This document shows, piece by piece, positions 16,853 to 25,982 of a DNA stretch of 64,000 nt. Source of the DNA: JAPPHA01 sp963662705 (GTDB taxonomy: Bacteria > Pseudomonadota > Alphaproteobacteria > Rhodobacterales > Rhodobacteraceae); the NCBI GenBank assembly GCA_963662705.2, contig OY759767.1:2852001-2916000 (forward strand), read 5' to 3'. The notes beneath the pieces were generated by a model. That model had not been told where the DNA came from. It did no database searches and saw only the letters and a program-made list of their open reading frames with translations. Each line of letters starts with the position of its first letter. Position 1 is the first letter of the stretch. The position numbers and the translations under genes are program-made.

Positions 16853-16946
16853 CTCGGTCTCCTTTCGATTTCCGATACCTGCCTGGCAGTGCCGGAAGCA
16901 CGCCTTCCCGTCTGCGACGCATGGGAGGGATTCCGGCCGTCAGGCA

Positions 16947-17816
16947 TCACAGGATGAGTTTCTTTTCAGTCGGTTCGAGGTTGTCGTAATTCCACAGTTG
17001 CTTGCCGGCGACGATCTTGGTGAAACAGCCGACGCCGTCTTGCGGCAGCAGGCCATGGGGAATCAGCTTTCGCGTGAGCCAGGACCGATCGAGTTCGGTA
17101 AGTTCCGCGGGCACTGCATCGACACCGAGTGACCGGATCTCGCCGCCGACAAAGATCGTGCCGTCGTACATCGAATCGCCCAGGTTCTTCCCGGCGTTGC
17201 CGCAAATGACCATGCGGCCTCGCTGCATCATGAATCCGGAAAGCGCGCCGGTATCGCCACCCACGATGATCGTCCCGCCCTTCATGTCGATTCCGGTGCG
17301 TGAGCCGACAGACCCCTTGCAGACGAGGTCTCCGCCCCTGATCGCAGCCCCGAAGGTCGATCCGGCGTTCTTTTCGATGACGACGGTGCCCGACATCATG
17401 TTTTCTCCGCACGACCAGCCGACCCTGCCGTTGATCCGCACGTTGGGGCCGTCAATCAGCCCGACGCCAAAATATCCGAGTGACCCTTCGAACACGAGAT
17501 TCAGCCGCGACAGGATACCGACGCCGAGCGAGTGCCGGCCACGCGGATTCCGCACGACGATCGTTCCGAATCCTTCCGACATCAGGTCGCGGATCTTCCG
17601 GTTGATCTCCGTGCTCGAGAGTTCGCCAGTGTCAAACTCGGTCCGCTTGTTGAAATCGACGTCAGGCGCCCAGGGATAGGTGAACCGTTCCTCGGCGCTT
17701 TCGTCGAATTCCACGAACATCGAGCGCCCGCCCAGCTGTTCGCTCATCATGCCGAGTGCGCGTGCGCGATCGTCCTGGCTCATGCTCCGAAGGCTGTCGC
17801 CGGTCATGCCTGCCAT
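16947..17816 (-). CDS. mgsB: N-methylglutamate synthase GXGXG-domain subunit (GltB3-like)
   Basis: A 289-residue protein equal to the C-terminal beta-helix (GXGXG) domain of glutamate synthase. Repeats with Gly spacing are clear from about residue 85 on: GWSCGENMMSGTVVIEKNAG, FGAAIRGGDLVCKGSVGSRTG, DMKGGTIIVGGDTGALSGF and GRMVICGNAGKNLGDSM. This structural domain holds the synthase and amidotransferase parts together. ATG 17816 has AGGAGG eight bases upstream and overlaps the mgsA stop by 13 bp. A second ATG at 17807 forms an ATGA overlap but has a weaker ribosome site. Confidence 0.85.
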   Translation of the reverse strand: MAGMTGDSLRSMSQDDRARALGMMSEQLGGRSMFVEFDESAEERFTYPWAPDVDFNKRTEFDTGELSSTEINRKIRDLMSEGFGTIVVRNPRGRHSLGVGILSRLNLVFEGSLGYFGVGLIDGPNVRINGRVGWSCGENMMSGTVVIEKNAGSTFGAAIRGGDLVCKGSVGSRTGIDMKGGTIIVGGDTGALSGFMMQRGRMVICGNAGKNLGDSMYDGTIFVGGEIRSLGVDAVPAELTELDRSWLTRKLIPHGLLPQDGVGCFTKIVAGKQLWNYDNLEPTEKKLIL

Positions 17817-18739
17817 ACCCGAACCTCCTCGTCATACGGGTCCCAGGTGTCGATTTCCTGCGGAAGGATTGAACGGATTGCGACCTCTTCGGATGCCATC
17901 GCGATCATGTCGTCGCTCTCGTAAAGGACCAGTGGCTTTGCGGCCATGGTATCCTTCGCCATGCCAAGACTGTCCCGTGTCGCCACCAGGTAGGTGAACA
18001 CGCCGTCGATTTCGTCGATCGAACGTCTGAGACTGTCCTCGAGCGAGGAGCCTTCGGAAAGATGGTGCGCGGTGTAGACGGCCAGCAGTTCGCTGTCGCA
18101 ATCCGACATGAAACGGTGACCCTTGCGCTCCATTTCGCGGCGCTGGATCCAGTAGTTGGTGATCTGGCCGTTATGCACCACGGAGACGTCATTGTAGGGG
18201 AAGGCCCAGTACGGGTGCGCCGAACGGATATCGACATCCGATTCCGTTGCCATGCGGGTATGTCCTATTCCATGGGTACCCGTGAAGTCTTCGAGTCCGT
18301 AGGCTCCCGCAACGACGGAAGCGTCCCCGAGATCCTTGATCAGCTCAAGGCCCCGGCCCAGCGAGAGGATTTCCACTCCGGGGGTTTCTTCGATGTGCGC
18401 GGCAAGGTCCGCGACATCTCCGCTGTGGCTGAACACGTAACGGAGCGCATATTCCGTTGCGTGCTCCTTTGAACTGACCGTCGCGCCATGCTCGGCGAGT
18501 ATGCCGTCCACCGTATCAATCCGGTCCCTGATCACCTTGCGGATTCCCCGTCCGCGCCCCAGGTCCTCCTGTTCGGCGACCTTGAGACGCATGATGAGTT
18601 CACTTTCGCCACCGGATCCATAGACGGCATATCCGGTCGAATCCGGTCCCCTGTGCTTGAGCGCCTGCAACATCGCGGTGATCTCGGCACCGACATTCGC
18701 GTTGCGGCCACGATGAATCAGTCCAGCTATTCCACACAT
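17804..18739 (-). CDS. mgsA: N-methylglutamate synthase glutamine amidotransferase subunit (GltB1-like)
   Basis: A 311-residue class II (Ntn) glutamine amidotransferase. Cys2 directly after the start Met (MCGIAGLIHRG) is the catalytic nucleophile after Met removal. Further family marks are LKHRGPDSTGYAVYG, GIGHTRMATESDVD, AHPYW...SVVHNGQITNYW and SDCDSELLA. In the three-subunit synthase this part corresponds to the GltB amidotransferase domain, although the enzyme takes its substrate from gamma-glutamylmethylamide rather than glutamine; that follows from what is known of the mgs pathway. It lies 84 bp after gmaS, with an inverted repeat in that gap. Confidence 0.87.
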   Translation of the reverse strand: MCGIAGLIHRGRNANVGAEITAMLQALKHRGPDSTGYAVYGSGGESELIMRLKVAEQEDLGRGRGIRKVIRDRIDTVDGILAEHGATVSSKEHATEYALRYVFSHSGDVADLAAHIEETPGVEILSLGRGLELIKDLGDASVVAGAYGLEDFTGTHGIGHTRMATESDVDIRSAHPYWAFPYNDVSVVHNGQITNYWIQRREMERKGHRFMSDCDSELLAVYTAHHLSEGSSLEDSLRRSIDEIDGVFTYLVATRDSLGMAKDTMAAKPLVLYESDDMIAMASEEVAIRSILPQEIDTWDPYDEEVRVWQA

Positions 18740-18766
18740 CGGCGGCCCTTTCTGTAATCAGTCATC

Positions 18767-18824
18767 AGGACATGCGGGCGCGACGCAGGTCACGCCCCGC
18801 AATCGTTCGGGCTTGTCATGTCCT
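18767..18824 (-). other. Inverted repeat in the gmaS-mgsA gap
   Basis: AGGACATG (18767-18774) is mirrored by CATGTCCT (18817-18824), enclosing a second G/C-rich pairing (GCGGGCG with CGCCCCGC). The outer arm begins on the gmaS stop codon. A folded mRNA end for gmaS is plausible; there is no U-run. Confidence 0.45.
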
Positions 18825-20302
18825 CAAGGCAAGCATTCCATGTACGTCTCGTTGTCCCAGTCGGTTACGGTCGACATGAACCGGGCCCATTCGTCGGACT
18901 TGTACTCGTGGTAGAGCCGGTACATTTCTCCGGGCAGCCCGCGGCGGATCACTTCGTCGTTTTCGAGGGCTTCGAGCGCTTCACCGAGGGACATCGGCAG
19001 TTTCCGAACCTGTTTTCCGGCTTCCATCGCCTGGTAGATGTTCCTTTCTTCCGGTTCACCGGGATCGAGCTTGTTGACGATACCGTCATCCGCGGCGGCA
19101 AGGATCGTCGCGCCCATGAGATAGGGATTGACCATCGAATCCACCGAACGGTACTCGAATCTTCCCGGGGCCGAGACGCGAAGGCCAGTCGTCCTGTTCT
19201 GGAACCCCCAGTCGGCGAAGACCGGTGCCCAGAACCCCGTGTCCCAAAGGCGCCTGTACGAATTCACCGTCGAACACCCGATGGCAGTCAGGGCCCTCAG
19301 GTGGTGAACGATTCCGCCGATGGCTTCCAGCCCGGCCTTTCCCGGCAACTGCGGGTCATCGCCATCGGGCATGAACGTGTTCTCGCCACCCTTCACGTAC
19401 ATGTAGTTGTCGGTCATCCCGGGCAGGTTGTCCGGATCGTTTCCTGTCGGAACCATGACATCCTCTCCGCCTCTCCAGAGGGAGATGTTGTGGTGGCAGC
19501 CTGACGCGGAAACACCCATGAACGGTTTTGTCATGAAACAGGCGAAAATGCCGTGTTCGCGTGCAACCTGGGCACAGATCTGGCGGTAGGTCGTCAGGCG
19601 ATCGGCATTTCTCAGAACGTCGTCGAAGGTCCAGTTGAGTTCGAGCTGGCCCGGGGCATCCTCATGGTCGCCCTGGATCATGTCGAGACCCATGGAACGG
19701 CAGTACTTGATGACCTGCATGTAGACCGGCCGCAGACTCTCGAACTGGTCGATGTGATAGCAGTACGGTTTCGAGAAACCGTCCCTTGGCTTGCCGTCCT
19801 CGTCAAATTTCAGCCACATCATTTCCGGCTCGGTGCCGATACGCAGATGCAAGCCGCCGTGTTTTTCCTTGAAGGCGTCGTGCAGCCTGCGGAGATTCCC
19901 GCGGCAATCGGCCGTCAGAAACGCACCCGCATCCTCGCGCTCTTCCCGATTTCGAAACAGCGTGCAGTAAAATCTGCCGATACGGTTCTCCCACGGCAAT
20001 TGCATGAAGGTCTCGGGCTCCGGTATGCCGACAAGCTCGGCCGCTTCAGGCCCGTAGCCGAGGTAATCCCCTGCCCGATCGGTAAAGAGATTGACCGTCG
20101 CACCGTAGACGAGCTGGAACCCTTTCCGTGCAATACTTTCCCAATGGTCCGCGGGAATACCCTTTCCCATGATCTTTCCGGTGACCGAAACGAACTGGAG
20201 GTAGAGATATTCAATTCCGCGTTCATCGATCAGCTTTCGAACTTCCTTGACCTTGTCGGCCCTGCCAGGTGCATCAACAAATCTTTCGAGATCGGTGGCC
20301 AC
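18824..20302 (-). CDS. gmaS: Gamma-glutamylmethylamide synthetase (glutamine synthetase family)
   Basis: A 492-residue glutamine-synthetase fold enzyme that joins methylamine to glutamate using ATP. Domain marks are the N-terminal YLYLQFVSVTGKIMGKGIP, the metal site GTEPEMMWLKFDEDG, GDHEDAPGQLELNW, the ATP site CFMTKPFMGVSASGCHHNISL, and FEYRSVDSMVNPYL near the end. The gene next to mgsABC and tmm/tdm makes GmaS much likelier than a true glutamine synthetase. The start is best placed at GTG 20302, which has AGGAGGGGCGAA directly upstream; the ATG at 20329 has no ribosome site and would bury that one. It is the first gene of the 15-kb operon. Confidence 0.88.
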   Translation of the reverse strand: MATDLERFVDAPGRADKVKEVRKLIDERGIEYLYLQFVSVTGKIMGKGIPADHWESIARKGFQLVYGATVNLFTDRAGDYLGYGPEAAELVGIPEPETFMQLPWENRIGRFYCTLFRNREEREDAGAFLTADCRGNLRRLHDAFKEKHGGLHLRIGTEPEMMWLKFDEDGKPRDGFSKPYCYHIDQFESLRPVYMQVIKYCRSMGLDMIQGDHEDAPGQLELNWTFDDVLRNADRLTTYRQICAQVAREHGIFACFMTKPFMGVSASGCHHNISLWRGGEDVMVPTGNDPDNLPGMTDNYMYVKGGENTFMPDGDDPQLPGKAGLEAIGGIVHHLRALTAIGCSTVNSYRRLWDTGFWAPVFADWGFQNRTTGLRVSAPGRFEYRSVDSMVNPYLMGATILAAADDGIVNKLDPGEPEERNIYQAMEAGKQVRKLPMSLGEALEALENDEVIRRGLPGEMYRLYHEYKSDEWARFMSTVTDWDNETYMECLP

Positions 20303-20527
20303 TTCGCCCCTCCTTGCAAAACACTTCATGTTCGGGGCCGACGATCTGCGCCCCTTGTCTTGAACATTGACCCGAACCGGTTCAGATCCGGATCGCGATA
20401 TCTTCGGACAGCCATTTCACCGAAATTTCGCCAATACTCAACCATTTTTTGGAAAATTGCGGGGTTTAAGTTGCGATTGGTTCATTTTGGTTTATTATTG
20501 GTGAGTCTTTTGATCACACGCATGTGA
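20303..20527. promoter_or_regulatory. Divergent control region between gmaS and the FCD regulator
   Basis: This 225-bp gap must hold the promoters of both the methylamine operon and the regulator. It contains two palindromes: GAACCGGTTC (20374-20383), and TCACA-N4-TGTGA (20514-20527) ending one base before the regulator start. The latter is suited to autorepression. The region between them is notably AT-rich. Which one is the true operator cannot be told from sequence alone. Confidence 0.55.
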
Positions 20528-21217
20528 ATGAACCCAGTGAAATCCGGATCGGCAGACATAGCGGCGAAACTCCGGCGCGATATTCTTGACGGAACCCTGC
20601 GCTGCCACGACCGACTGCCGGCCGAAAGGGACCTCGCAGGTATCCACGGGGTTTCACGGGGCACGATTCGCCAGGCAATTGTCAGTCTGCAAGACGAGGG
20701 ACTGGTCGAGACCCGCCGCAGCAGTGGAACATTTGTCACGCATGCCGACCTCGAGTCCTCGTTCACCGCATACGAGCTATTCGCCAACGCACGGCCGCTT
20801 GAACTGGTCGACGCGAGATTCGCACTCGAGCCCCATGTCTGCCGGCTCGCCGTTCTCCACGGCCGCAGGGCCGAGTTCGATATGCTCGAGGACCTGCTTT
20901 CCCAAATGGAGAGCAACCTGGACGACCCGATCGCGTTCGCCGAGGCGGACGGACAGTTCCATGAGGCACTTGCCCAGGCAACCGGAAACTCCCTCCTGGT
21001 CTGGCTGGTTTCCAGGGTGAACCTTGTTCGCCACCAGAATGAGTGGAAACGCATGCGCGAAGCGACCCTGAACCGTCAGACGATAATCCGGTACAATCAC
21101 CAGCATCGACAGATCATGAACGCGATCCGCGCACGGGAACCGGAGCGGGCGGCGATGCTGATGAAGGAACACCTGGAAACCGCTCGACTGTCGCTGACCC
21201 GCGCTGCGGCCACGTGA
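20528..21217 (+). CDS. GntR-family transcription regulator, FCD (FadR) subfamily
   Basis: A 229-residue DNA-binding regulator. Residues about 8-70 form the GntR winged helix (IAAKLRRDILDGTL, LPAERDLAGIHGVSRGTIRQAI, GLVETRRSSGTFV). Residues about 80-215 form the all-helical FCD ligand domain with metal-binding His/Asp (DGQFHEALAQATGN, HQHRQIMNAI). It is divergent from gmaS and separated by 225 bp, so it most likely controls the TMA/methylamine operon in response to an amine, amide or amino acid ligand; the ligand is not known. A TCACA-N4-TGTGA palindrome abuts its start. Confidence 0.85.
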   Translation: MNPVKSGSADIAAKLRRDILDGTLRCHDRLPAERDLAGIHGVSRGTIRQAIVSLQDEGLVETRRSSGTFVTHADLESSFTAYELFANARPLELVDARFALEPHVCRLAVLHGRRAEFDMLEDLLSQMESNLDDPIAFAEADGQFHEALAQATGNSLLVWLVSRVNLVRHQNEWKRMREATLNRQTIIRYNHQHRQIMNAIRAREPERAAMLMKEHLETARLSLTRAAAT

Positions 21218-21514
21218 ACCGCCGCATCTGCCTACCCCGCGTGCGGTACACTGCGTTTCCCGTCGTTGGCCAGCCGCACATGCGAGACTTTCTCCACGCT
21301 TGCATCAATTGACAATTCGATTTGCTGCTCGCTCTGCAGAATCAGCGTGAGTCGGATTTTCTCGCCTGGGTTCCCGAGAGGCTCCATTCCGCCGGGTTCC
21401 CTTCATCACTCGCAAGGACAACGTGTCACGAAGTGCGACACCTCAATTTATGCGAACATGTGGTTGCCATTTGGTAATAGCGTGCCGAGAAGACAGAAAA
21501 CCCGGAGAGTTTCC

Positions 21515-21967
21515 ATGACCGAACCTATCGTCAAGACAATTGATCTCCGAGCGCCAGTATCGCGGGTTTGGCGCGCCCTGACCGATCCCGCGGAATTTGG
21601 ACAGTGGTTCCGTGTCAAGCTGGATGGACCGTTCAAACCTGGTATCGTGTCGACGGGTATGATGACCTATCCGGGCTGCGAACACCTTCCATGGCGTGCA
21701 GTCATCGAGTGCATGGATCACGAGCAGTTCCTGTCATTCAGATGGCACGATTTCGATGAGAGCTCCGGAATTGACATTTCCGAGCAGCCAATGACGCTCG
21801 TCGAATTTCGCCTGGAACCAACAACGGACGGAACCCGTTTGACCATCGTCGAGAGCGGCTTCGACGCGATACCTGAACCGCGCCGCAATGAAGTTCTGCG
21901 CGGCAACACCCGAGGCTGGGACATTCAGGCGAACAACATCGCCGCCCATGTCACTTCCCCTTCGTGA
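21515..21967 (+). CDS. SRPBCC (AHSA1/START-like) domain protein
   Basis: A 150-residue protein with the Activator-of-Hsp90-ATPase-like fold. Typical marks are VKTIDLRAPVSRVWRALTDP, FGQWFRVKLDGPF, VIECMDHEQFLSFRWH and TRLTIVESGFDAIP. These small lipid-cavity proteins are often paired with an ArsR repressor, but none is found here. ATG 21515 follows CCGGAGAGTTTCC, a fair ribosome site; the open frame runs further upstream without a family match. Function and ligand are unknown. Confidence 0.8.
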   Translation: MTEPIVKTIDLRAPVSRVWRALTDPAEFGQWFRVKLDGPFKPGIVSTGMMTYPGCEHLPWRAVIECMDHEQFLSFRWHDFDESSGIDISEQPMTLVEFRLEPTTDGTRLTIVESGFDAIPEPRRNEVLRGNTRGWDIQANNIAAHVTSPS

Positions 21968-22677
21968 ACTCACGGCGTCCATTGTCTCGCCGGCTGCCTT
22001 GCCGGCATTCACAATGCCCGGCGATGAAACCCGTCTTGCGCTGTAGGCCCGCCTCTCCAACGGACGACGCGACCGGACGGCCCGAGAGATCTGCCGAGAA
22101 ATGACGGAATCGTCGGCGGTGGGCAAGGACACCCTTTTCGATCCGTCAAACAGTCGCTGAAATTGCCTCTGAAATCGAGAATTGGGTCAGCTCATTGTCG
22201 CTCAGGTGTCGCGTGTCGCGTGTCCCGACAGCCGGCGTGTTAAACGTTCCGAACACCTGTACCAACAGGGTAGCGCTGGCAATTCGAGACGGTCCCAGGT
22301 ACCGCGGTCGCGGTCGAACGCACTTCGGGCTGCAACTCGTCGCAGCTATAGTGCTTGCAGTGATTCGCAGACGAGTGGGCAGATTGCGATTCCCTCCGCT
22401 TCGCTGCGTGGTTTCGTTACGCCCAAGCATCAATGGCGCCTTCCTGACATAGAATTACTTCACCAGTTGGTTGACCGGAAGAAACCGTCTTTTCCCAGCA
22501 TCCAGCCGAAATCGTCGTTTCCGATTCGCCTCTTCCTCACCAAGAAACCGGAAAACGTCCTGGACACGACTGTGGCGTGCCCGGTCCCGCCAGCCATCCT
22601 TGATCAGCAATGGTCATTGCGGCGATTGATTTGCCGATCATGCCGGTCCCATACAGCATGAACGAATCCTGCCTGGG
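21968..22677. other. Gap with possible gene debris (about 710 bp)
   Basis: No intact gene is recognised. On the minus strand an open frame at 22455-22613 encodes a basic peptide ending ...RFLPVNQLVK that reads like a genuine C-terminus. A different minus frame just upstream carries GTGMIGKS, resembling a P-loop. The two are out of frame, so a broken gene is possible. Short tandem CGTGTCG repeats lie near 22205-22222. Confidence 0.3.
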
Positions 22678-23781
22678 TCAATTGGCCCCGACCCACGCGG
22701 AACCGTAGTCGTTGTCAAGTTCACGATACATGCTGTGGGCGTGATCTGCGGTGCCGTCACCGTCTTGCGACGCGTATTCGAGCACGAGGGACGGGCTGGT
22801 CACGCGGAAGTACACGGCGCCCAGGGCATCTTGCTGCCCCCACCATCCAAAGTGCGTGTCCTCGATTTTGGCCACCACGGTTTGCATTTTGTCGGCATAG
22901 TCGTCACTGTTCATGAAACTCAGGCGGGCCTTGATCACATCCAGGAGCAGCAATCTCTGCATGGCCGTCAGGTCGCTGCCCTTGACACCTTCCGGCTCAA
23001 CTGTTGCGCCAAACTTTCCGGGTCCCAGCAAGAGGTCGATGGGTTCCTCGGCACGAACGGCCTGTTCACTCTGGTCGACCGTGAGGCTATCCATGAACGC
23101 CTGCGCCGCCGCAGTTTCCATTTGCGTAATGAAAATGTCTTCACCGCCAAGGCGCAAATGCAGCGGTTGCCCGCCGGTCAGCATCGGCGAAAAGGAAACG
23201 TTCGGCCCGAAAATCGTGGCGTTTATCGCGAGATGGTGCCCGCCGAACTGGAACATCCAAGGCTCGGTCGTGGACGGCTCCCCGAGAAATGCACCGTAAT
23301 AGTACTCACTGCCGTATTTCATCACACCGAACGCGTCTCCCGAGACCAGCATGTCTTCTGCGGCCAACTGGTGAGTGATGTTCTTGACACCGTCTTCACT
23401 CAAGAGTTCCCCAAGGAGCCCGTCGAGATGCGCCCGCTGTTCCTCTGAGAGTGCGCCGAGTTTTACACCGCCACGCGGAACCATGCCCTCAGGGAAGTTG
23501 GACCAGTTTGAACGCTGGGCGTTATCGGCAAACCGATATAATGCCGCCCGTCTCTGATTGTCCGCCAACGAGTCCAGAAAAAGACTTGCAGCCGCGACGA
23601 TGGCCTCGGTCTTCCTGTCTGCCGCGGGCACGTCGTGAACATGCCTGATATTCATCTCTACTGGTGAGGGAGCTGTTCCAAAAAAGATCCGAGCCGCGAT
23701 ATCGGGGCGAAAGACCAGGCAGGCGAAAACCGCGGCAACGACAATCACTGCGCCCAGGATGTAAATCAACGCGCGCTTCAT
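22678..23781 (-). CDS. DUF3500 protein with N-terminal membrane anchor or signal
   Basis: A 367-residue exported or membrane-tethered protein. Residues 1-25 form one hydrophobic segment (RALIYILGAVIVVAAVFACLV). The rest matches the DUF3500 pattern: ASLFLDSLADNQRRAALYRF, RSNWSNFPEGM, MLVSGDAFGVMKYG, FGGHHLAINATIFG and HFGWWG. The family function is unknown. ATG 23781 starts the hydrophobic segment, while the longer frame up to 23874 adds an Arg/Thr-rich piece without a signal and is not preferred. Neighbours give no clear pathway. Confidence 0.78.
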   Translation of the reverse strand: MKRALIYILGAVIVVAAVFACLVFRPDIAARIFFGTAPSPVEMNIRHVHDVPAADRKTEAIVAAASLFLDSLADNQRRAALYRFADNAQRSNWSNFPEGMVPRGGVKLGALSEEQRAHLDGLLGELLSEDGVKNITHQLAAEDMLVSGDAFGVMKYGSEYYYGAFLGEPSTTEPWMFQFGGHHLAINATIFGPNVSFSPMLTGGQPLHLRLGGEDIFITQMETAAAQAFMDSLTVDQSEQAVRAEEPIDLLLGPGKFGATVEPEGVKGSDLTAMQRLLLLDVIKARLSFMNSDDYADKMQTVVAKIEDTHFGWWGQQDALGAVYFRVTSPSLVLEYASQDGDGTADHAHSMYRELDNDYGSAWVGAN

Positions 23782-24051
23782 GGATCCCGTCTCGTGGGTT
23801 CTTTCGGACTTCTTTCGGAAGATGCCGTTTTTGCCGTCAGTCGTGACATGGGCGTTCAACCGCTCAGCTTGCAACGAGGCGCAACCGCCACCCTTTCAGC
23901 GGTTTGGCCCAGGGTCGCGTAGCCAGCCTCGGAATCGAGCGCAAGGGCATACTATCGCTTCGGTTTGCGACCCGGAGAAATCGACTCGCATATTTATACA
24001 CATCTCGCGATCCATCCCCCGAGGTCCCGAACGCATGACTTGCGTCGTTCT

Positions 24052-24991
24052 TCAATGATGTTCGGACGGATTAGGCTCGGCAGCCAAGGCCAATTCGAAC
24101 GCAATGTCGTCAAATTCATTCTTAAGCTCGTCCGTCATTTGCCTTCTTATCCTCAGCAGATTGCCGGAGTTATGCGCATCAAAAAAACCCATCCGTGAAT
24201 GCGACCTCGAAGTATGGCTACCAGTCTTTGAAGTGAATAGGTCAGCGATTCCCGCTCCCTCAACATGTCTTGAAACAACAGAACGTATTCTCCCGGCGAC
24301 CTTCAGGTCGTTCAGGGCTCCGCCAGAGAGTTCGATAAACGAAGTCCTGATCAGTTTGACCGGTTGATTCATCACCGACAGGCAGAGCAGCAAAACGACA
24401 ATCGCATCGCCGATTTGGGTCAGAAAACCAAATGTCCAGCCCGGAGGCGCAAAGGACAAAAAGGATCGATGCGCAGCCCGCTCCTGCGGAAAGAAGAACG
24501 TCAATTCTGGATTGAACCCTGTAGACTCCCGGAAACGTGCTGTTTCCATTCAACCTGCAATTCGAATGCCCGAAGAACGCCGCCAACCCAAAGCAAAGGG
24601 CCACCATGACCACGGTGTACACGAGGATAACCGGTGTATCGACTACCGGATATTCTTCCCTTCGAAGTAATCGATTATCTTGATCACGTTGCCTGGCGCC
24701 GCGGCGAGAATCAAACCGGCAGCAAGTCGTCCGATGAAAGGCGGGTATGTGGGTTCGTCTACGAACTGTCCGAACGGGTACGTTTTTCTCATCCTTGTTT
24801 TTATTGTGGAAATCCTGAGAGCCGGAAGAGTGGCCAGTACTCCGATGAATGAATACTCCCCATCGAGCAGCAACGCCTCGGCTCCAGAGAGATAAAATCC
24901 CAACCAACCCGGCTGCAGCCATGAACATGCCGACCACAGACCCGATGATTATTGCGTTCCGTGCAATCCGATCCCCATCGTTGACCTTCAC
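24052..24991 (-). pseudogene. Frameshifted multi-span membrane protein
   Basis: Three pieces in different minus-strand frames read as one broken protein: MKVNDGDRIARNAIIIGSV... (from 24991, one membrane span), then FYLSGAEALLLDGEYSFIGV...AAPGNVIKIIDYF (24903-24643, another span), then VILVYTVVMVALCFGLAAFF (first frame again, 24650-24560), then QIGDAIVVLLLCLSVMNQPV and a soluble basic tail (from 24549). Each piece looks protein-like with hydrophobic spans, but at least three frame changes are needed. I do not recognise the family. Decay is likelier than sequencing error, because the changes are spread over 400 bp. Confidence 0.5.
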
Positions 24992-25072
24992 TGTCGCTCG
25001 GAATTGGTTACAAACCGCCCGACGCCACCCGATCGTTCCAGTTCAGGAAGCCCAAATCCCGTGATCGGATCG

Positions 25073-25762
25073 TCAGGCAGTGGTGTTGAATTCCGACTGA
25101 ATGGCTTCGATCGCTGCGACTCGTGCTTCAGGACTGGGGTGACTTGCGGTCAACCAGGCAATCTGGCTGACATTGAGTCCCGTCAAGGTCGGCAGTTTAC
25201 GGAACAGGGAAATCTGGGGTTCCGTTCCGATTCCCGACTTCAAAAGTAACAACGCTGCAAACTTGTCCGCCTCGAATTCATCGGACCTCGACAGTTTCGC
25301 CGTGAGCAGACTGACGGCGAATCCGGCGACCATTCCGCCCACGATCGGCAGGAATCTGCCGACAACCATGTGCAGGGCCGCACGCATCGCGTTCTGGGTC
25401 GCAAAGTCCAGCATGCGTGCCTGTGTATGATCGAGCGCAAGGTGCCCGAGTTCGTGCGCAACGACGGTTGACAGTTCTTCGGCCGTAACCTGCCCGAGAT
25501 GGTACTTGTCGAGGAACCCCCTGGTAATGAACACGCGGCCATCCGGCGACACCGTTCCGTTCAATTCCCGTGACTCGTGAACAAATACCGGTATGTGATC
25601 CAGTTCCAGTTCATCAGCTAGCCTCGCGACAAGATCATTGATGCGCTTGTCGCCGCAGGGTTTCGAATTCCGGTCGAGTTCCTTGCGTACCCTTCGCGCC
25701 GAGGCGAGATACACGAACAGTCCCCAGGCAACAGCGAGCAATACAGGGGCAAGTTTCAGCAT
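25073..25762 (-). CDS. M48-family zinc metalloprotease
   Basis: A 229-residue membrane-anchored peptidase. The zinc site HELGH (His103, Glu104, His107) sits in STVVAHELGHLALDH, and the third ligand is in SRSDEFEADKFAA, as in HtpX/Oma1-type M48 enzymes. Residues 1-20 are a hydrophobic anchor, and a second hydrophobic stretch follows the zinc site (VVGRFLPIVGGMVAGFAVSLL). ATG 25762 is chosen because it opens the anchor; the frame stays open to a TTG at 25990, which would run into the small gene upstream. It probably handles misfolded membrane proteins, but no substrate is known. Confidence 0.8.
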   Translation of the reverse strand: MLKLAPVLLAVAWGLFVYLASARRVRKELDRNSKPCGDKRINDLVARLADELELDHIPVFVHESRELNGTVSPDGRVFITRGFLDKYHLGQVTAEELSTVVAHELGHLALDHTQARMLDFATQNAMRAALHMVVGRFLPIVGGMVAGFAVSLLTAKLSRSDEFEADKFAALLLLKSGIGTEPQISLFRKLPTLTGLNVSQIAWLTASHPSPEARVAAIEAIQSEFNTTA

Positions 25763-25982
25763 ATCACGATAATGTGCTCTTTCCGGCCGATTATCAATCT
25801 CCGGAAACGGATTTTCTCGCATGTTCACGTCGAATTGACGCATGGTGGACCGTGCACCGGTTGCATCGGTTATACCCGTAACGGGAAAATGCACGGTCCG
25901 GACCGGAAACAGGAGCGCATTCATGAACGGATCAAAGCCTGAGGATTGCGCCACGCAAACCTGATTGCCCGTTCTCCGGTTG

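Noticed and set aside
18824..20329. Calling gmaS an ordinary glutamine synthetase
   Set aside because: The fold is the same, but the neighbours mgsABC, tmm and tdm point to methylamine rather than ammonia as the substrate.
22200..22225. CGTGTCG repeats considered as a CRISPR-like array
   Set aside because: Only two or three very short tandem units without spacers.
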